Shown here: piece by piece, positions 1 to 7,597 of the stretch
Numbering within the stretch: the first letter of the stretch is position 1
Layout of the letters: the number at the start of each line of letters is the position of its first letter
From: Erysipelotrichia bacterium
GTDB lineage: Bacteria; Bacillota_I; Bacilli_A; Erysipelotrichales; Erysipelotrichaceae
Assembly (NCBI GenBank): GCA_009916335.1
Contig: SAAR01000137.1
Coordinates: 1 to 8,910 of the forward strand
Direction: 5' to 3'
Length of the DNA stretch: 8,910 bases
The notes under the pieces: generated by a model
Databases searched by the model: none
Told to the model about the DNA's origin: nothing
Seen by the model: only the letters and a program-made list of their open reading frames with translations
Program-made: the position numbers and the translations under genes

Positions 1-45
1 CTCATTGCCAAGCTGTCCCTTGGCTCCTGTGATAAGAATCGTCAT
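1..45 (-). CDS. rmlD: dTDP-4-dehydrorhamnose reductase, N-terminal 15 codons only
   Basis: This is the beginning of a gene that runs off the left edge. The 15 visible residues read MTILITGAKGQLGNE, the Rossmann-fold NADPH-binding start (GxxGQLG) typical of RmlD/RfbD. RmlD reduces dTDP-4-keto-L-rhamnose to dTDP-L-rhamnose, the last step of the pathway that RmlA opens. The ATG lies 9 bases after the rmlA stop codon, and the ribosome binding site (AGGA at 54-57) overlaps that stop, so the two genes are almost certainly co-transcribed and translationally linked. The fragment is short, but the motif and its position after rmlA make the call good. Other nucleotide-sugar reductases of the same extended SDR superfamily are the only realistic alternative. 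Confidence 0.85.
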   Translation of the reverse strand, partial: MTILITGAKGQLGNE

Positions 46-54
46 GACACCATC

Positions 55-939
55 CTAATAGTGAATCTTGCCTTCCGCAACCTGTTTCAGATGCTCCCCG
101 TAGGGACTCTTTCCATAGCGAGAAGCACTTTTCAGCAGTTTCTCTCGGGTTATCCATCCATTGCGAAAAGCAATTTCCTCAGGAGCCGAGATCTTGATGC
201 CCTGGCGCTTCTCGATCATGCGGACGAAGTCAGCTGCATCGACCAGGCTGTTCATGGTACCGGTATCCAGCCAGGCAAAACCCCGACCTAGCAACTGGAC
301 CTTCAGGTCCCCAGCTTCCAGATACAACCTGTTCAGATCGGTGATTTCAAGCTCGCCTCGGGCTGAAGGCTTAACCTGTTTGGCTAAATCAACAACACGG
401 TTGTCATAGAAGTATAGGCCGGTTATGGCATAATTGCTCTTCGGCTGTTTGGGCTTCTCCTCTACAGAGACTACATTGCCTGAACCATCAAACTCTACAA
501 CACCGAAGCGCTCGGGATCTTGTACGTAATAGCCGAACACAGTTGCCTTTCCCTGTTCGGCATCAGCAACCGCCCTCTTAAGCAGGGGAGTAAAACCATT
601 GCCATAGAAGATGTTGTCGCCCAACACCATTGCACAAGTGTCACTACCAATAAACCCCTCACCCAAAAGAAAAGCCTGGGCAAGACCGTCCGGGGATGGC
701 TGTACCTTATAATTCAGATTGATGCCAAATTGATTCCCATCACCAAGCAGATGCTCAAACCTGGGAAGATCTTCAGGAGTGGAAATGATCAAGATGTCCT
801 TGATTCCTGCAAGCATCAGAGTGGACAAAGGATAATAAATCATCGGCTTGTCATAGATAGGCAGCAATTGCTTGCTGGTCACTATAGTCAAAGGATAGAG
901 ACGGGTACCGGCTCCGCCTGCTAGGATGATACCTTTCAT
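55..939 (-). CDS. rmlA: glucose-1-phosphate thymidylyltransferase
   Basis: RmlA/RfbA joins dTTP and glucose-1-phosphate to give dTDP-glucose and pyrophosphate. It is the committed, feedback-controlled cytoplasmic step of dTDP-L-rhamnose synthesis. The 294-residue protein has the normal family length. It opens with the nucleotide-binding signature [18 protein letters not shown], followed by the conserved [17 protein letters not shown] (residues 23-39), the metal-binding LGDNIFYG near residue 107, the EKP motif near residues 161-163 and WLDTGT near 223-228. The ATG is preceded by a good Shine-Dalgarno (AGGTAGGTGA, 943-952) and is the only sensible start. rmlD follows after 9 bases. Base composition is about 50% G+C, unlike the A+T-rich glycosyltransferase genes before it, as expected of a conserved gene flanking a variable polysaccharide block. 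Confidence 0.97.
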   Translation of the reverse strand: MKGIILAGGAGTRLYPLTIVTSKQLLPIYDKPMIYYPLSTLMLAGIKDILIISTPEDLPRFEHLLGDGNQFGINLNYKVQPSPDGLAQAFLLGEGFIGSDTCAMVLGDNIFYGNGFTPLLKRAVADAEQGKATVFGYYVQDPERFGVVEFDGSGNVVSVEEKPKQPKSNYAITGLYFYDNRVVDLAKQVKPSARGELEITDLNRLYLEAGDLKVQLLGRGFAWLDTGTMNSLVDAADFVRMIEKRQGIKISAPEEIAFRNGWITREKLLKSASRYGKSPYGEHLKQVAEGKIHY

Positions 940-1086
940 AAATCACCTACCTAGATAATAAATGTATCAGACATTTCCGTATTAAGATTATCGAACTCGA
1001 TAGTATTCTAATAATTTTTTTCAATACATATATTAGCAGTACTAATATGATCTGAATCCTCAAACCAAGGCTTTATAATGCTTCAC
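940..1086 (-). other. 147-base gap between the GT2 gene and rmlA, with two short inverted repeats
   Basis: This A+T-rich spacer lies between co-directional genes and holds no ORF. Two symmetric elements are visible. One is a perfect 7-base inverted repeat with a 5-base loop (1030-1036 and 1042-1048, arms ATATTAG/CTAATAT). It is followed on the transcribed strand by a run of seven A, not U, so it is not a convincing Rho-independent terminator. The other is a near-continuous palindrome TATCGA-AC-TCGATA at 989-1002, which could be an operator half-site pair or chance. Extended -10-like strings (TGCTAATAT, TGATACATT) read towards rmlA, but neither has a recognisable -35 at proper spacing, so I do not call a promoter. 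The spacer coincides with the change from A+T-rich to balanced composition. Confidence 0.5.
943..952 (-). promoter_or_regulatory. ribosome binding site of rmlA
   Basis: AGGTAGGTGA stands just before the rmlA ATG, with the closer AGG six bases from the start codon and a second AGG four bases further away. It fixes the start at 939 and is stronger than most of the sites in the A+T-rich part of the window. Confidence 0.7.
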
Positions 1087-1977
1087 TCATAATTTTTTTG
1101 CAAATTTTAACCTAATAAAAGCATACATATAAAGTTCAAATCGAGAAAACCAAAAACATAACTTATATAGAAATATCTTCATGTCATTGCATTTAAGATA
1201 ATTCTTTAGATAATGATTTGCACTGTTTAGAAGAATTTTATCACATCTTATTCTCTCAATCATTTTCTTTTTAGGATTAGATACGTGAAAATGGGAAATA
1301 TTTGCTTTTGTATATACGTAAGAGTGGTATCCCTTCTCTTTAAGTTTAAAACCTAATATATTCTCCTCATGAAATAAAAATGTACCAACATCGAAATAGT
1401 TTACATCAACTATCGCATTCTTTTTAATTATAAAAAAACACCCGGGAACAACTTCAACTTCCATCATTAATGGCATTAATTCTTTTTTATAATTATAAAA
1501 GATACTTAATCCTAATAATCTTCTTACTTTATAATATATCTGAAAACAACTTAAAACCAAGTCATAGTATTTTGGAACTTTCCATGCAAAATTACTTACT
1601 ACATTATTTTCCTGATTATTTATTAGCCCGGTAATTAAGGCTATATCATCCGAAGAATTAATTAAGTATACAAGTGCATCTAACTCATCTGGCCCAAACT
1701 CGACATCAGGGTTACATATTATGAAGTTACTTACTAAAAAATGTTTCAAAGAGTATTTAATTCCAAAATTATTTCCAAATGCGTATCCCCCATTTTTACC
1801 AGACTGTATTAAAGTTACCTTTTTCGATTCTAATCTGGAAAGGACCTCCATAGAACAATCAGTCGAATTATTATCAACAATTACGATCTGATCAATAGAC
1901 TGATAGTCCTCAATAGTACAAACCAGCTTTCTAGTTCTATCATAATCATTATAGTTTAAAAGTACTAATACATTCAT
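1087..1977 (-). CDS. GT2-family glycosyltransferase, probably rhamnosyltransferase-like
   Basis: A 296-residue GT-A-fold transferase of the WbbL/rhamnosyltransferase type (COG1216-like). It would add a sugar to a lipid-linked repeat unit on the cytoplasmic face of the inner membrane. Visible motifs are the nucleotide-sugar binding strand ending IVIVDNNSTD (31-40), the KNGGYAFGNN segment (61-70), NPD (89-91) in the place of the DXD metal site, VPGC (177-180), the acidic HEEN (203-206) in the place of the catalytic base, and a HxH pair (229, 231). No transmembrane helix is convincing; the C-terminal part is basic and aromatic, as in peripheral membrane transferases. An in-frame TAA immediately before the ATG bounds the start. 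Its Shine-Dalgarno (GGA, 1987-1989) is weak, and the gene sits 17 bases after the polymerase gene. Proximity to rml genes makes rhamnose a reasonable donor, but this is inference. Confidence 0.85.
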   Translation of the reverse strand: MNVLVLLNYNDYDRTRKLVCTIEDYQSIDQIVIVDNNSTDCSMEVLSRLESKKVTLIQSGKNGGYAFGNNFGIKYSLKHFLVSNFIICNPDVEFGPDELDALVYLINSSDDIALITGLINNQENNVVSNFAWKVPKYYDLVLSCFQIYYKVRRLLGLSIFYNYKKELMPLMMEVEVVPGCFFIIKKNAIVDVNYFDVGTFLFHEENILGFKLKEKGYHSYVYTKANISHFHVSNPKKKMIERIRCDKILLNSANHYLKNYLKCNDMKIFLYKLCFWFSRFELYMYAFIRLKFAKKL

Positions 1978-1994
1978 TTATTTCATTCCAATAA

Positions 1995-3239
1995 TTAAAT
2001 TTTGACCCTGATAGTATTTAACTTTGGCATAGCTTGTCTGTTAATGTAATGTTTTCTATTTGACATTAAAACTATTGAATTCATTGATATCATCATCCCT
2101 GAATAGAGTAGCGGGGAAGAAAGATTTAGTAGCATAAAAACTAAGGCCATTGATTTTCCTGATACCTCAGTAAACCTCAGTGCATTGACAGCCCAAATTA
2201 ATAGGAGTGTCGTTCCAATATAACCTGCTCCATACAGCGAGAAATACAAACCAGAAGTATAGGTGTTAGTTTTAGGATAATTACCAAGTCCCATTCCAAA
2301 AACTCTTTCAACCCATCCATTATTCAATAAATACTCCGATCCCGCCTCTAGTCGGCCCCAAACTGAAGTTGCCAGAGATTTATCAATACTAAAGATCATC
2401 CGATAAAGAGCATATGATATTTCATCAACGCTTATTAAAATAGAACCAAGAATACTAAAACCAAATCCCACGAGAATAAAGATTAAAATTTTTCTGGAAA
2501 ATCCATAATTTTTTGTACTAATCAAATCTATTATAAATATTAGCCAAACAAAGGTGATTAAGATTAAGGCAGTCGAACTCACAGACAAAAGAAGAAATAA
2601 AGATATTACGAAGCCTCTTGATAGTCTTCGTTCATCACTTTTATCAAATAGAACTAAAATTAGATATTGAACCAGAAAATACGAACATGTTGCAGGTTCA
2701 ATGAAAATACTACTAGGTCTAAACAGACTGCTTCGAGAAGCCGTAATATCAAACATATTCATACTTTCATTGTCATATGAAAGATACGGTATTTTCAGTT
2801 CAATATATCCAAATCCAGCAAAGTACGAAACGTATTGCACAACTAATCCAAGCATCACAATAAATGCAATTCTCTTGTATGTATTTTTATAAAATGAGTA
2901 TTCTAAACTACCCGGACATAGAAAAACTAGAATAACAATAAACATTCCAAGTTTAATATATCTTTTTATAACCAAGGAAGGAATAATTATTCGAGACATC
3001 AAAGATAAAATAAATAGTAATATTACACAGTATAAATAAAAAACCATGTACCAAGAAGCGATTGAAAACCGCATACTAATTGCTCCCTTCTTTTCAAAAA
3101 TTAGAAATATTGAAGCAATTATTAAAACAACATCACCAAAAGTCAATCCAGAAGCGAAAGCCCTATATAGTGAAAAAAAAGGATACCATATTATTGCGAT
3201 CATAAAAAATTTATCGCTGCTTTTCGTTAGTGCTTGCAT
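1995..3239 (-). CDS. wzy: multi-pass membrane protein, O-antigen polymerase (Wzy)-like
   Basis: A 414-residue, strongly hydrophobic protein with about ten to eleven predicted membrane segments by eye (near residues 12-30, 33-49, 60-82, 96-109, 122-142, 183-199, 209-241, 250-271, 333-353 and 362-393). Wzy polymerises undecaprenyl-linked repeat units on the periplasmic side. Family-like signs are the loop motif RPSSIFIEP (174-182), the SSTA helix (221-224), the GRLEAG segment (295-300) in a large periplasmic loop, and FGMGLGN (314-320) before the last helices. Wzy proteins diverge so much in sequence that topology and context carry the call. An O-antigen ligase (WaaL) has a similar design, but a ligase would be less usual inside a repeat-unit cluster. 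The start has a strong Shine-Dalgarno (AAAGGGG, 3250-3256). A run of eight A on the plus strand (3173-3180) lies in the N-terminal coding part. Confidence 0.75.
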   Translation of the reverse strand: MQALTKSSDKFFMIAIIWYPFFSLYRAFASGLTFGDVVLIIASIFLIFEKKGAISMRFSIASWYMVFYLYCVILLFILSLMSRIIIPSLVIKRYIKLGMFIVILVFLCPGSLEYSFYKNTYKRIAFIVMLGLVVQYVSYFAGFGYIELKIPYLSYDNESMNMFDITASRSSLFRPSSIFIEPATCSYFLVQYLILVLFDKSDERRLSRGFVISLFLLLSVSSTALILITFVWLIFIIDLISTKNYGFSRKILIFILVGFGFSILGSILISVDEISYALYRMIFSIDKSLATSVWGRLEAGSEYLLNNGWVERVFGMGLGNYPKTNTYTSGLYFSLYGAGYIGTTLLLIWAVNALRFTEVSGKSMALVFMLLNLSSPLLYSGMMISMNSIVLMSNRKHYINRQAMPKLNTIRVKI

Positions 3240-3295
3240 GTAAAAACATCCCCTTTAATATGGAATATGGTTTCTGTCTCGAGAGGAATGCACTA

Positions 3296-3340
3296 TCTAA
3301 TTAAACTCTGTTTCAGATCTTATAATGAAACTTAATTAGA
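3296..3340 (-). repeat. 9-base perfect inverted repeat in the gap before the polymerase gene
   Basis: Arms TCTAATTAA (3296-3304) and TTAATTAGA (3332-3340) are perfectly complementary and enclose 27 bases, which contain a further TTTC/GAAA pair (3311-3314, 3327-3330). The structure begins two bases after the stop codon of the upstream GT4 gene. It is A+T-rich and has no U-tract, so it is not a standard terminator. An RNA-processing or stability stem within the operon message, or a protein-binding site, is possible. The string TATAAG inside it (3321-3326) resembles a -10 box reading towards the polymerase gene, but the -35 is poor. Confidence 0.45.
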
Positions 3341-3342
3341 GT

Positions 3343-4626
3343 CTAAGTAAAGCTATGATTACTTCTTGCCATCAGAACTGCCCTATTCAGATCTGCATAG
3401 TAATTATCAAATGTTAACCGCTGAATTGTCTTCTTCGCATAGGCTCCCATCTCTAGCAGTTTTTCAGGATTTTCATAGAACCATTTTATCTTCTCAGAAA
3501 TTTGGTATGAATTCCCAGCTTCAACAATAAAACCATTTATACCATCTAATATAAGATCACTCATGCCTACATTTTCTGAGCATATCACGGGTAAGCCAGC
3601 AGCCATACTCTCAACCACAGCAAATCCAAATCCATCTGCAAGTGAAGGGAATACAGAAAAATCAGCTTTACCGCAACTATCAATTACCTCTACATGCGAT
3701 ATATATCCAGTGAATAATTCTATCTTTTTATTAGCCTCCGCAATAATCGATGCATTTTGGATAGCACCAATATAAGTAAAAGATTCAATACATTCTAAAC
3801 ATTGCTTTAACGCATATACGATGTACTGTACTCCTTTTGTATAACTTATATTTCCAATATATAGACCAGTTAATTTTCTTTTTAAAGGTGATAAATTTTT
3901 TCGATTAATGATTTCATCATTGTTTCTAAGGGTGGTTCCATATCTACAGACATGAATTTTTTTTTCATTTATTCCATTTAATACTAAAGATTTCTTTGTA
4001 TATTCTGAAGCACAAAGAAAAAAATCAGCATACTCTAATTCCTTTCTTGATCTATTTAACCTTTCTCGATAATCTCGACTATTAAATTTATCTCTGACCT
4101 CTTTAAGTTGTTCTGGATAAATACTCAGATTACTCTCAAATACTCTCTTCATTTCACCAATATATGGCGCAGACATATCAACAATTTTAATAATTGGGAA
4201 GTTCTTTTTCGCTAATATAGCTAATACATCACCTGACAATGTGTCGTAAGTTATTAGAATTTCAGGTTTTAATTTCATGACTAATCTGGCTAATTTTCGA
4301 TTGAACATTCTTAATAAAACACTACTAGCAATGTTAGATAATGACCTAAGTCCCGGCACTATAGAAAGAAGTTGAACAAAAAGAGCGAATCCCTGACATA
4401 CTTGAACTACCTTAGTTTCATCAAGTTCTACGTAATTATAATTACTAATTTTACTTGAGAACTTTTCGGGTAGGAATGCTGTAGCTCGTCCCAAAAACGA
4501 ATGATTCTTTTTGTATATCATTGTAATATATTTTTTTAAAGTGCCTTTACTTTGTAAGGCCACAGCTGTTTGGTATGAGTGCTGTCTATATGGGTGAGCA
4601 ACTATTACAGAATATTTATCATCCAT
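3343..4626 (-). CDS. GT4-family glycosyltransferase
   Basis: A 427-residue GT-B-fold transferase that would add one sugar of the lipid-linked repeat unit in the cytoplasm. The N-terminal domain opens with a Rossmann strand (YSVIVAHPYRQHSYQ). The C-terminal domain carries the donor-binding features: LYIGNISYTKG (255-265, with the conserved Lys 264), FTGYIS (305-310), and the PSLADGFGFAVVESMAAGLPVI block (327-348). In this block the first glutamate of the usual EX7E motif is aspartate (D331), while E339 is kept; this swap is seen in other GT4 members. DGINGFIVE (361-369) completes the nucleotide-sugar site. The ATG is preceded by AAAAGGT (4637-4643) at ten bases. Long gaps of 135 and 103 bases separate it from its neighbours, so it may have its own transcription start. 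The sugar and linkage cannot be told. A nine-base homopolymer (3957-3965) lies within the gene. Confidence 0.88.
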   Translation of the reverse strand: MDDKYSVIVAHPYRQHSYQTAVALQSKGTLKKYITMIYKKNHSFLGRATAFLPEKFSSKISNYNYVELDETKVVQVCQGFALFVQLLSIVPGLRSLSNIASSVLLRMFNRKLARLVMKLKPEILITYDTLSGDVLAILAKKNFPIIKIVDMSAPYIGEMKRVFESNLSIYPEQLKEVRDKFNSRDYRERLNRSRKELEYADFFLCASEYTKKSLVLNGINEKKIHVCRYGTTLRNNDEIINRKNLSPLKRKLTGLYIGNISYTKGVQYIVYALKQCLECIESFTYIGAIQNASIIAEANKKIELFTGYISHVEVIDSCGKADFSVFPSLADGFGFAVVESMAAGLPVICSENVGMSDLILDGINGFIVEAGNSYQISEKIKWFYENPEKLLEMGAYAKKTIQRLTFDNYYADLNRAVLMARSNHSFT

Positions 4627-4761
4627 TCCAAAACGTACCTTTTACATCGAATTATACATATAAAAAAATAATGTGATAGTAATACAATAAACATTTTATA
4701 GGAAATCCATTATTAAATTTTTATCACGAACAAATTTTAACACAAGACTATAAATTTCTTT
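4627..4761 (-). other. 135-base A+T-rich gap between two GT4 genes
   Basis: There is no ORF and no GC-rich terminator stem. It holds an imperfect A+T inverted repeat (TTAAATTT 4713-4720 with AAATTTTAA 4732-4740) and a perfect -10 box close to the downstream gene. It may be the site of an internal promoter or a joint between transferred gene blocks. Confidence 0.45.
4651..4679 (-). promoter_or_regulatory. possible internal promoter before the GT4 gene at 3343-4626
   Basis: On the minus strand a perfect TATAAT (-10, at 4651-4656) is preceded at 17 bases by CTATCA (4674-4679), which matches only three of six positions of the sigma70 -35 consensus. The spacer is a T-rich tract. Transcription would begin close to 4644, just before the Shine-Dalgarno, giving a very short leader. 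In DNA this A+T-rich, TATAAT can arise by chance, so the call is weak. Confidence 0.35.
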
Positions 4762-5835
4762 TTATAAATAGCATAACAGTTCATCAACAATCGGCTTCCA
4801 ACCGGAGGTTTGAAAATTAGCAGAAGATTCAAATACTTCTAAATATTTTGTCTTATTTGTTATAATATTTTGCATTTTCAAAGCTAATTCTTCGGGATCA
4901 TCTAGATTAAAAAAAAATGCATTGCAATAACCATCCAAAATATCATGTGAAAATGGTGTATCGCCAGCAAGCACAAATGCCTTGCTTAACCTTGCTTCCA
5001 ATAGAGGAAGTCCATAAGTTTCCAACTTAGATGGAAAAATGAGTGTTGTCTTTCTTAGATACTTAATAACCTCTTCATAAGATAGTCTCCCGATTAGCCG
5101 AATATATCTACTACTACAATCTAGATTGATGCATTCTGCTTCATTATAATCACCAGTAAACAGAACTTGAAAATTTGTTACGCCCCTATCTTCTAGAATC
5201 TTAACAGCATTAATGATTAATTCATGATTTTTGTAACCAATAAATGAAACAGGATAAAAGAATGTATTTCTTGCACCAATCACATCATACGGAAGATTTG
5301 TATTAATTTTAGGTATATCAGGAGGGATGATTCTAAATTTGCCTATATCTTCACCCGTTTTTTTTGCTGCGCTTTCAGCCATCCACTTAGTTTGGACAAT
5401 TATTCTATCTGCTTTTTTTATGCTTCTATAGATTAGCTTTGAGATCAAGTTCTGATATATCCAATGATACTTTGATTGCATAAATGAAAATTTTATGTTT
5501 GTAAATGGGATCGGTTGATGAAGATACAATACCTGAGTATTATTTACCCTTGGAATTAGGATGTTCTGCATCGAGAAAATTACATCTGGCGCAATCTTCT
5601 TTACAATTTTTCGTGCCTTAAAATAATCGAACAATAAACGATTAACCCAACTCTTCTTAATCTCAGGGTATCTAAATATTGTTACTCTATCATTTGCCAA
5701 TAAATCAGGTGTACTTATAACAAAAAACCAGTGTATATCATTAGCGTAATTTGCAGCAAAAGAATAAAAGGACTGTAGAATAGTTAACGCTCCTCCCAAC
5801 TCTGCCGCAACATTAAATACAAGTATTTTTTTCAT
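4762..5835 (-). CDS. GT4-family glycosyltransferase, coupled to the TMK-like gene
   Basis: A 357-residue GT-B-fold glycosyltransferase, cytoplasmic or membrane-peripheral, for repeat-unit assembly. The N-terminus has a Rossmann strand followed by the glycine pair GG (14-15) of the acceptor/donor cleft, then LYLHQPIPF (103-111). The C-terminal domain has YPVSFIGYKNHELII (194-208, with Lys 202), FTGDYNEAE (226-234), RLIGRLSYEEV (246-256) and the complete EX7E motif within FPSKLETYGLPLLEARL (267-283; E272 and E280). Its ATG overlaps the TGA of the TMK-like gene by one base (TGATG), and the nearest Shine-Dalgarno-like AAGGAA is too far, so translation probably depends on coupling with the upstream gene. 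A run of nine A on the plus strand (4909-4917) encodes FFF near residue 308. Donor and acceptor are unknown. Confidence 0.9.
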   Translation of the reverse strand: MKKILVFNVAAELGGALTILQSFYSFAANYANDIHWFFVISTPDLLANDRVTIFRYPEIKKSWVNRLLFDYFKARKIVKKIAPDVIFSMQNILIPRVNNTQVLYLHQPIPFTNIKFSFMQSKYHWIYQNLISKLIYRSIKKADRIIVQTKWMAESAAKKTGEDIGKFRIIPPDIPKINTNLPYDVIGARNTFFYPVSFIGYKNHELIINAVKILEDRGVTNFQVLFTGDYNEAECINLDCSSRYIRLIGRLSYEEVIKYLRKTTLIFPSKLETYGLPLLEARLSKAFVLAGDTPFSHDILDGYCNAFFFNLDDPEELALKMQNIITNKTKYLEVFESSANFQTSGWKPIVDELLCYL

Positions 5836-6473
5836 CAGAGATTAATAATTCCTTTTACTTTCTCGGTAACAACTTCTATTGGCAACTGTCCATCAATCAC
5901 ATTACTCCAACGATTCTTAGAGATTTCAATTTCATACAATTTTAGTCTTTTCATCCTAAGATATTTTGTTTCAGAATGGGGATCATTTTTCTCAATTGAT
6001 CTTTGCATTGATACATCAATTGGAATAAAAAAGATTATTGAGAAATCTGGCTTTTTTATTAATTTCATTAGTATTCGCCAGGATAACCATCTTTCAAAAT
6101 CAAATTGAGGATATTTTATTTTAAAGTCAATATAAGTATCCCATATATATCTATCACACAGAATTAATAGACCACTTGCCTCAATTAGCCTAAATACTAT
6201 TCCATAATACCGGACTAAATCCCAAATGGACGCTAATAGTAACAACTTCATTTTCTTGGAATTTTGGGAAATCTCACGTCGAAATTCAGTTTTTTCTCTT
6301 TGTGTAAAATTTTTATCTTTTCGAACTAGATTTTTTATCCCCTCAACCCAAGAGGTATACCCACCACGGCTCCAGATTACTCGGCTCTTAACAGACTTGG
6401 AATCTAAATACTTCTTAATTAATTCAATCTGTGTTGATTTCCCCGCGCAATCAAGACCGCTAAAAGTAATCAT
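5835..6473 (-). CDS. thymidylate-kinase-like P-loop kinase
   Basis: A 212-residue P-loop kinase of the dTMP kinase fold. Numbered from the ATG at 6473, the Walker A motif is GLDCAGKST (6-14). DRY (107-109) fits the base/phosphate-binding DR(Y/H) of TMK, KPDFSIIFFIPID (141-153) corresponds to the PDxxxxLD strand, and a lid-like basic stretch spans about 160-177. An open frame extends four codons further to a TTG at 6485, but that codon overlaps the Shine-Dalgarno GGAG (6481-6484), which is correctly placed for the ATG, so I use the ATG. The usual TMK active-site serine after DRY is replaced (DRYIWD), and the gene lies among polysaccharide genes, so a specialised substrate is more likely than housekeeping dTMP phosphorylation. 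It is 23 bases downstream of the nucleotidyltransferase gene and coupled to the following GT4 gene. Confidence 0.8.
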   Translation of the reverse strand: MITFSGLDCAGKSTQIELIKKYLDSKSVKSRVIWSRGGYTSWVEGIKNLVRKDKNFTQREKTEFRREISQNSKKMKLLLLASIWDLVRYYGIVFRLIEASGLLILCDRYIWDTYIDFKIKYPQFDFERWLSWRILMKLIKKPDFSIIFFIPIDVSMQRSIEKNDPHSETKYLRMKRLKLYEIEISKNRWSNVIDGQLPIEVVTEKVKGIINL

Positions 6474-6480
6474 ATAATTC

Positions 6481-6484
6481 TCCA
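6481..6484 (-). promoter_or_regulatory. Shine-Dalgarno that decides the TMK-like start
   Basis: GGAG on the minus strand lies seven bases before the ATG at 6473 (TTGGAGAATTATATG). Since the alternative TTG start at 6485 overlaps it, the ATG is the better start. Confidence 0.65.
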
Positions 6485-6496
6485 AATATTATTAAT

Positions 6497-7597
6497 CTAA
6501 ATTAATTGTGCTATGTGCCTAAAATTGGATTTCCAAGTAATACCATATCTTTGATAGAGCCAAATTCTATCCGGAAATATTATATTTCGTAATCCTTCAA
6601 GGGCTCCATTGTCGTTACTAAAGACATCAATCCCGAGAGTTGTTAGTCTGTTGGGTAAAGTTTTCAATCGATTATTGGTTTGATCGTACACCAAATTTAA
6701 AAGACGTCTTTTCTGTGCACTATTCCCCATTGAGACAATATATTCTGGGATATTTACACCTAGTAATTGTTTTGACAAATAACCTACAATCGCAATTCGT
6801 GTACTATTTCCATCTTTATTAGCCCAATCCATAATTAGTGACCAATCTAAGAAAGATCTCTCGACATTTGCAATATCATAATAAAGTCTAATATCAGGAG
6901 CACGAGAGTAACCATGCACACCAACATGCAACATGCAAATATACATTAAAGATTCTATTGGTGGTAGACGGATTGCTGTCCCTTTATAAGATATCAAATT
7001 ATTCCAATCAATGATAGGTATAGTTGATGTGAGACATGGAAGATTTATCCTGCACGTTATATCCCAATTTATACTAAAATAGATTTTTTCTGGCAGGAAT
7101 CCCTCTTTTCTAAATGATGAGGATATCAATATACTTCCGGCTTTTATTTCATGTATAGTAAATCCAAGATTTTTAAAAACATCATAAATTATTTCCTTCT
7201 GACTGAGATCTGCGTAATTGTCAACATCACCTGAACCAAACATCGATAAGTCTTGTCCAGAACTTAAGAGTGCACCAAAATTCTCTATAACGACCATCCT
7301 AGTCACACCTGCACTATATAACGAACTGTATACAGAGTCTAAGCAGGCTAGGATCTTTTGATTCCTAGCTCGAAACTGAACGATATATTTATTCCAATAC
7401 TCCTCCTCGATTTTCAGTCTAACCATCAAAGATGCAATTGCTGGCAATATTTTTTTCTTTTTTGCAACTGAAAGGATATTTTCTCTACCGACATTTTCAT
7501 AGAGTGCTAAGATTATGTCTATTTCATTAAGATTTAATGATATATGTTTAAATGCAGCCCGATAAAGAATCCAAAAATTTTTACCTTCCACTACCAT
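6497..7597 (-). CDS. nucleotidyltransferase-fold protein of the NTP_transf_5 type
   Basis: A 366-residue protein matching the uncharacterised nucleotidyltransferase family NTP_transf_5 in layout. It has a helical N-terminus, then the polymerase-beta-like core with SGQDLSMFGSGDVDNYAD (113-130), whose D124 and D126 are the candidate metal ligands. A histidine-containing helix follows (MLHVGVHGYSRAPDIRLYYDIANV, 222-245; H224, H228, D241), then DWSLIMDWA (251-259), and the tail FPDRIWLYQRYGITW (341-355) typical of the family. The lysine usually found in the KG motif before the core is absent (ENFGALL, 105-111). Members often occur in polysaccharide clusters, but their substrate is not known. The start overlaps the end of the kinase gene by 17 bases, with AAGGG three bases before the ATG; a GTG two codons later would be better spaced from that site. 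The overlap indicates co-expression with the kinase. Confidence 0.75.
   Translation of the reverse strand: MVVEGKNFWILYRAAFKHISLNLNEIDIILALYENVGRENILSVAKKKKILPAIASLMVRLKIEEEYWNKYIVQFRARNQKILACLDSVYSSLYSAGVTRMVVIENFGALLSSGQDLSMFGSGDVDNYADLSQKEIIYDVFKNLGFTIHEIKAGSILISSSFRKEGFLPEKIYFSINWDITCRINLPCLTSTIPIIDWNNLISYKGTAIRLPPIESLMYICMLHVGVHGYSRAPDIRLYYDIANVERSFLDWSLIMDWANKDGNSTRIAIVGYLSKQLLGVNIPEYIVSMGNSAQKRRLLNLVYDQTNNRLKTLPNRLTTLGIDVFSNDNGALEGLRNIIFPDRIWLYQRYGITWKSNFRHIAQLI

Noticed and set aside
495..683. A 62-codon frame on the minus strand in a second frame of rmlA
   Set aside because: A shadow of rmlA in another frame without a recognisable protein pattern.
520..924. A 134-codon open frame on the plus strand
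   Set aside because: It lies wholly opposite rmlA, whose protein sequence is unmistakable; the product resembles no family and has no proper ribosome binding site.
1030..1048. Rho-independent terminator after the GT2 gene
   Set aside because: The stem is entirely A+T-rich but for one pair, and is followed by an A-run, not U-run, on the transcribed strand.
6226..6477. An 83-codon frame on the plus strand
   Set aside because: It is antisense to the TMK-like gene, which has clear motifs over the same bases.
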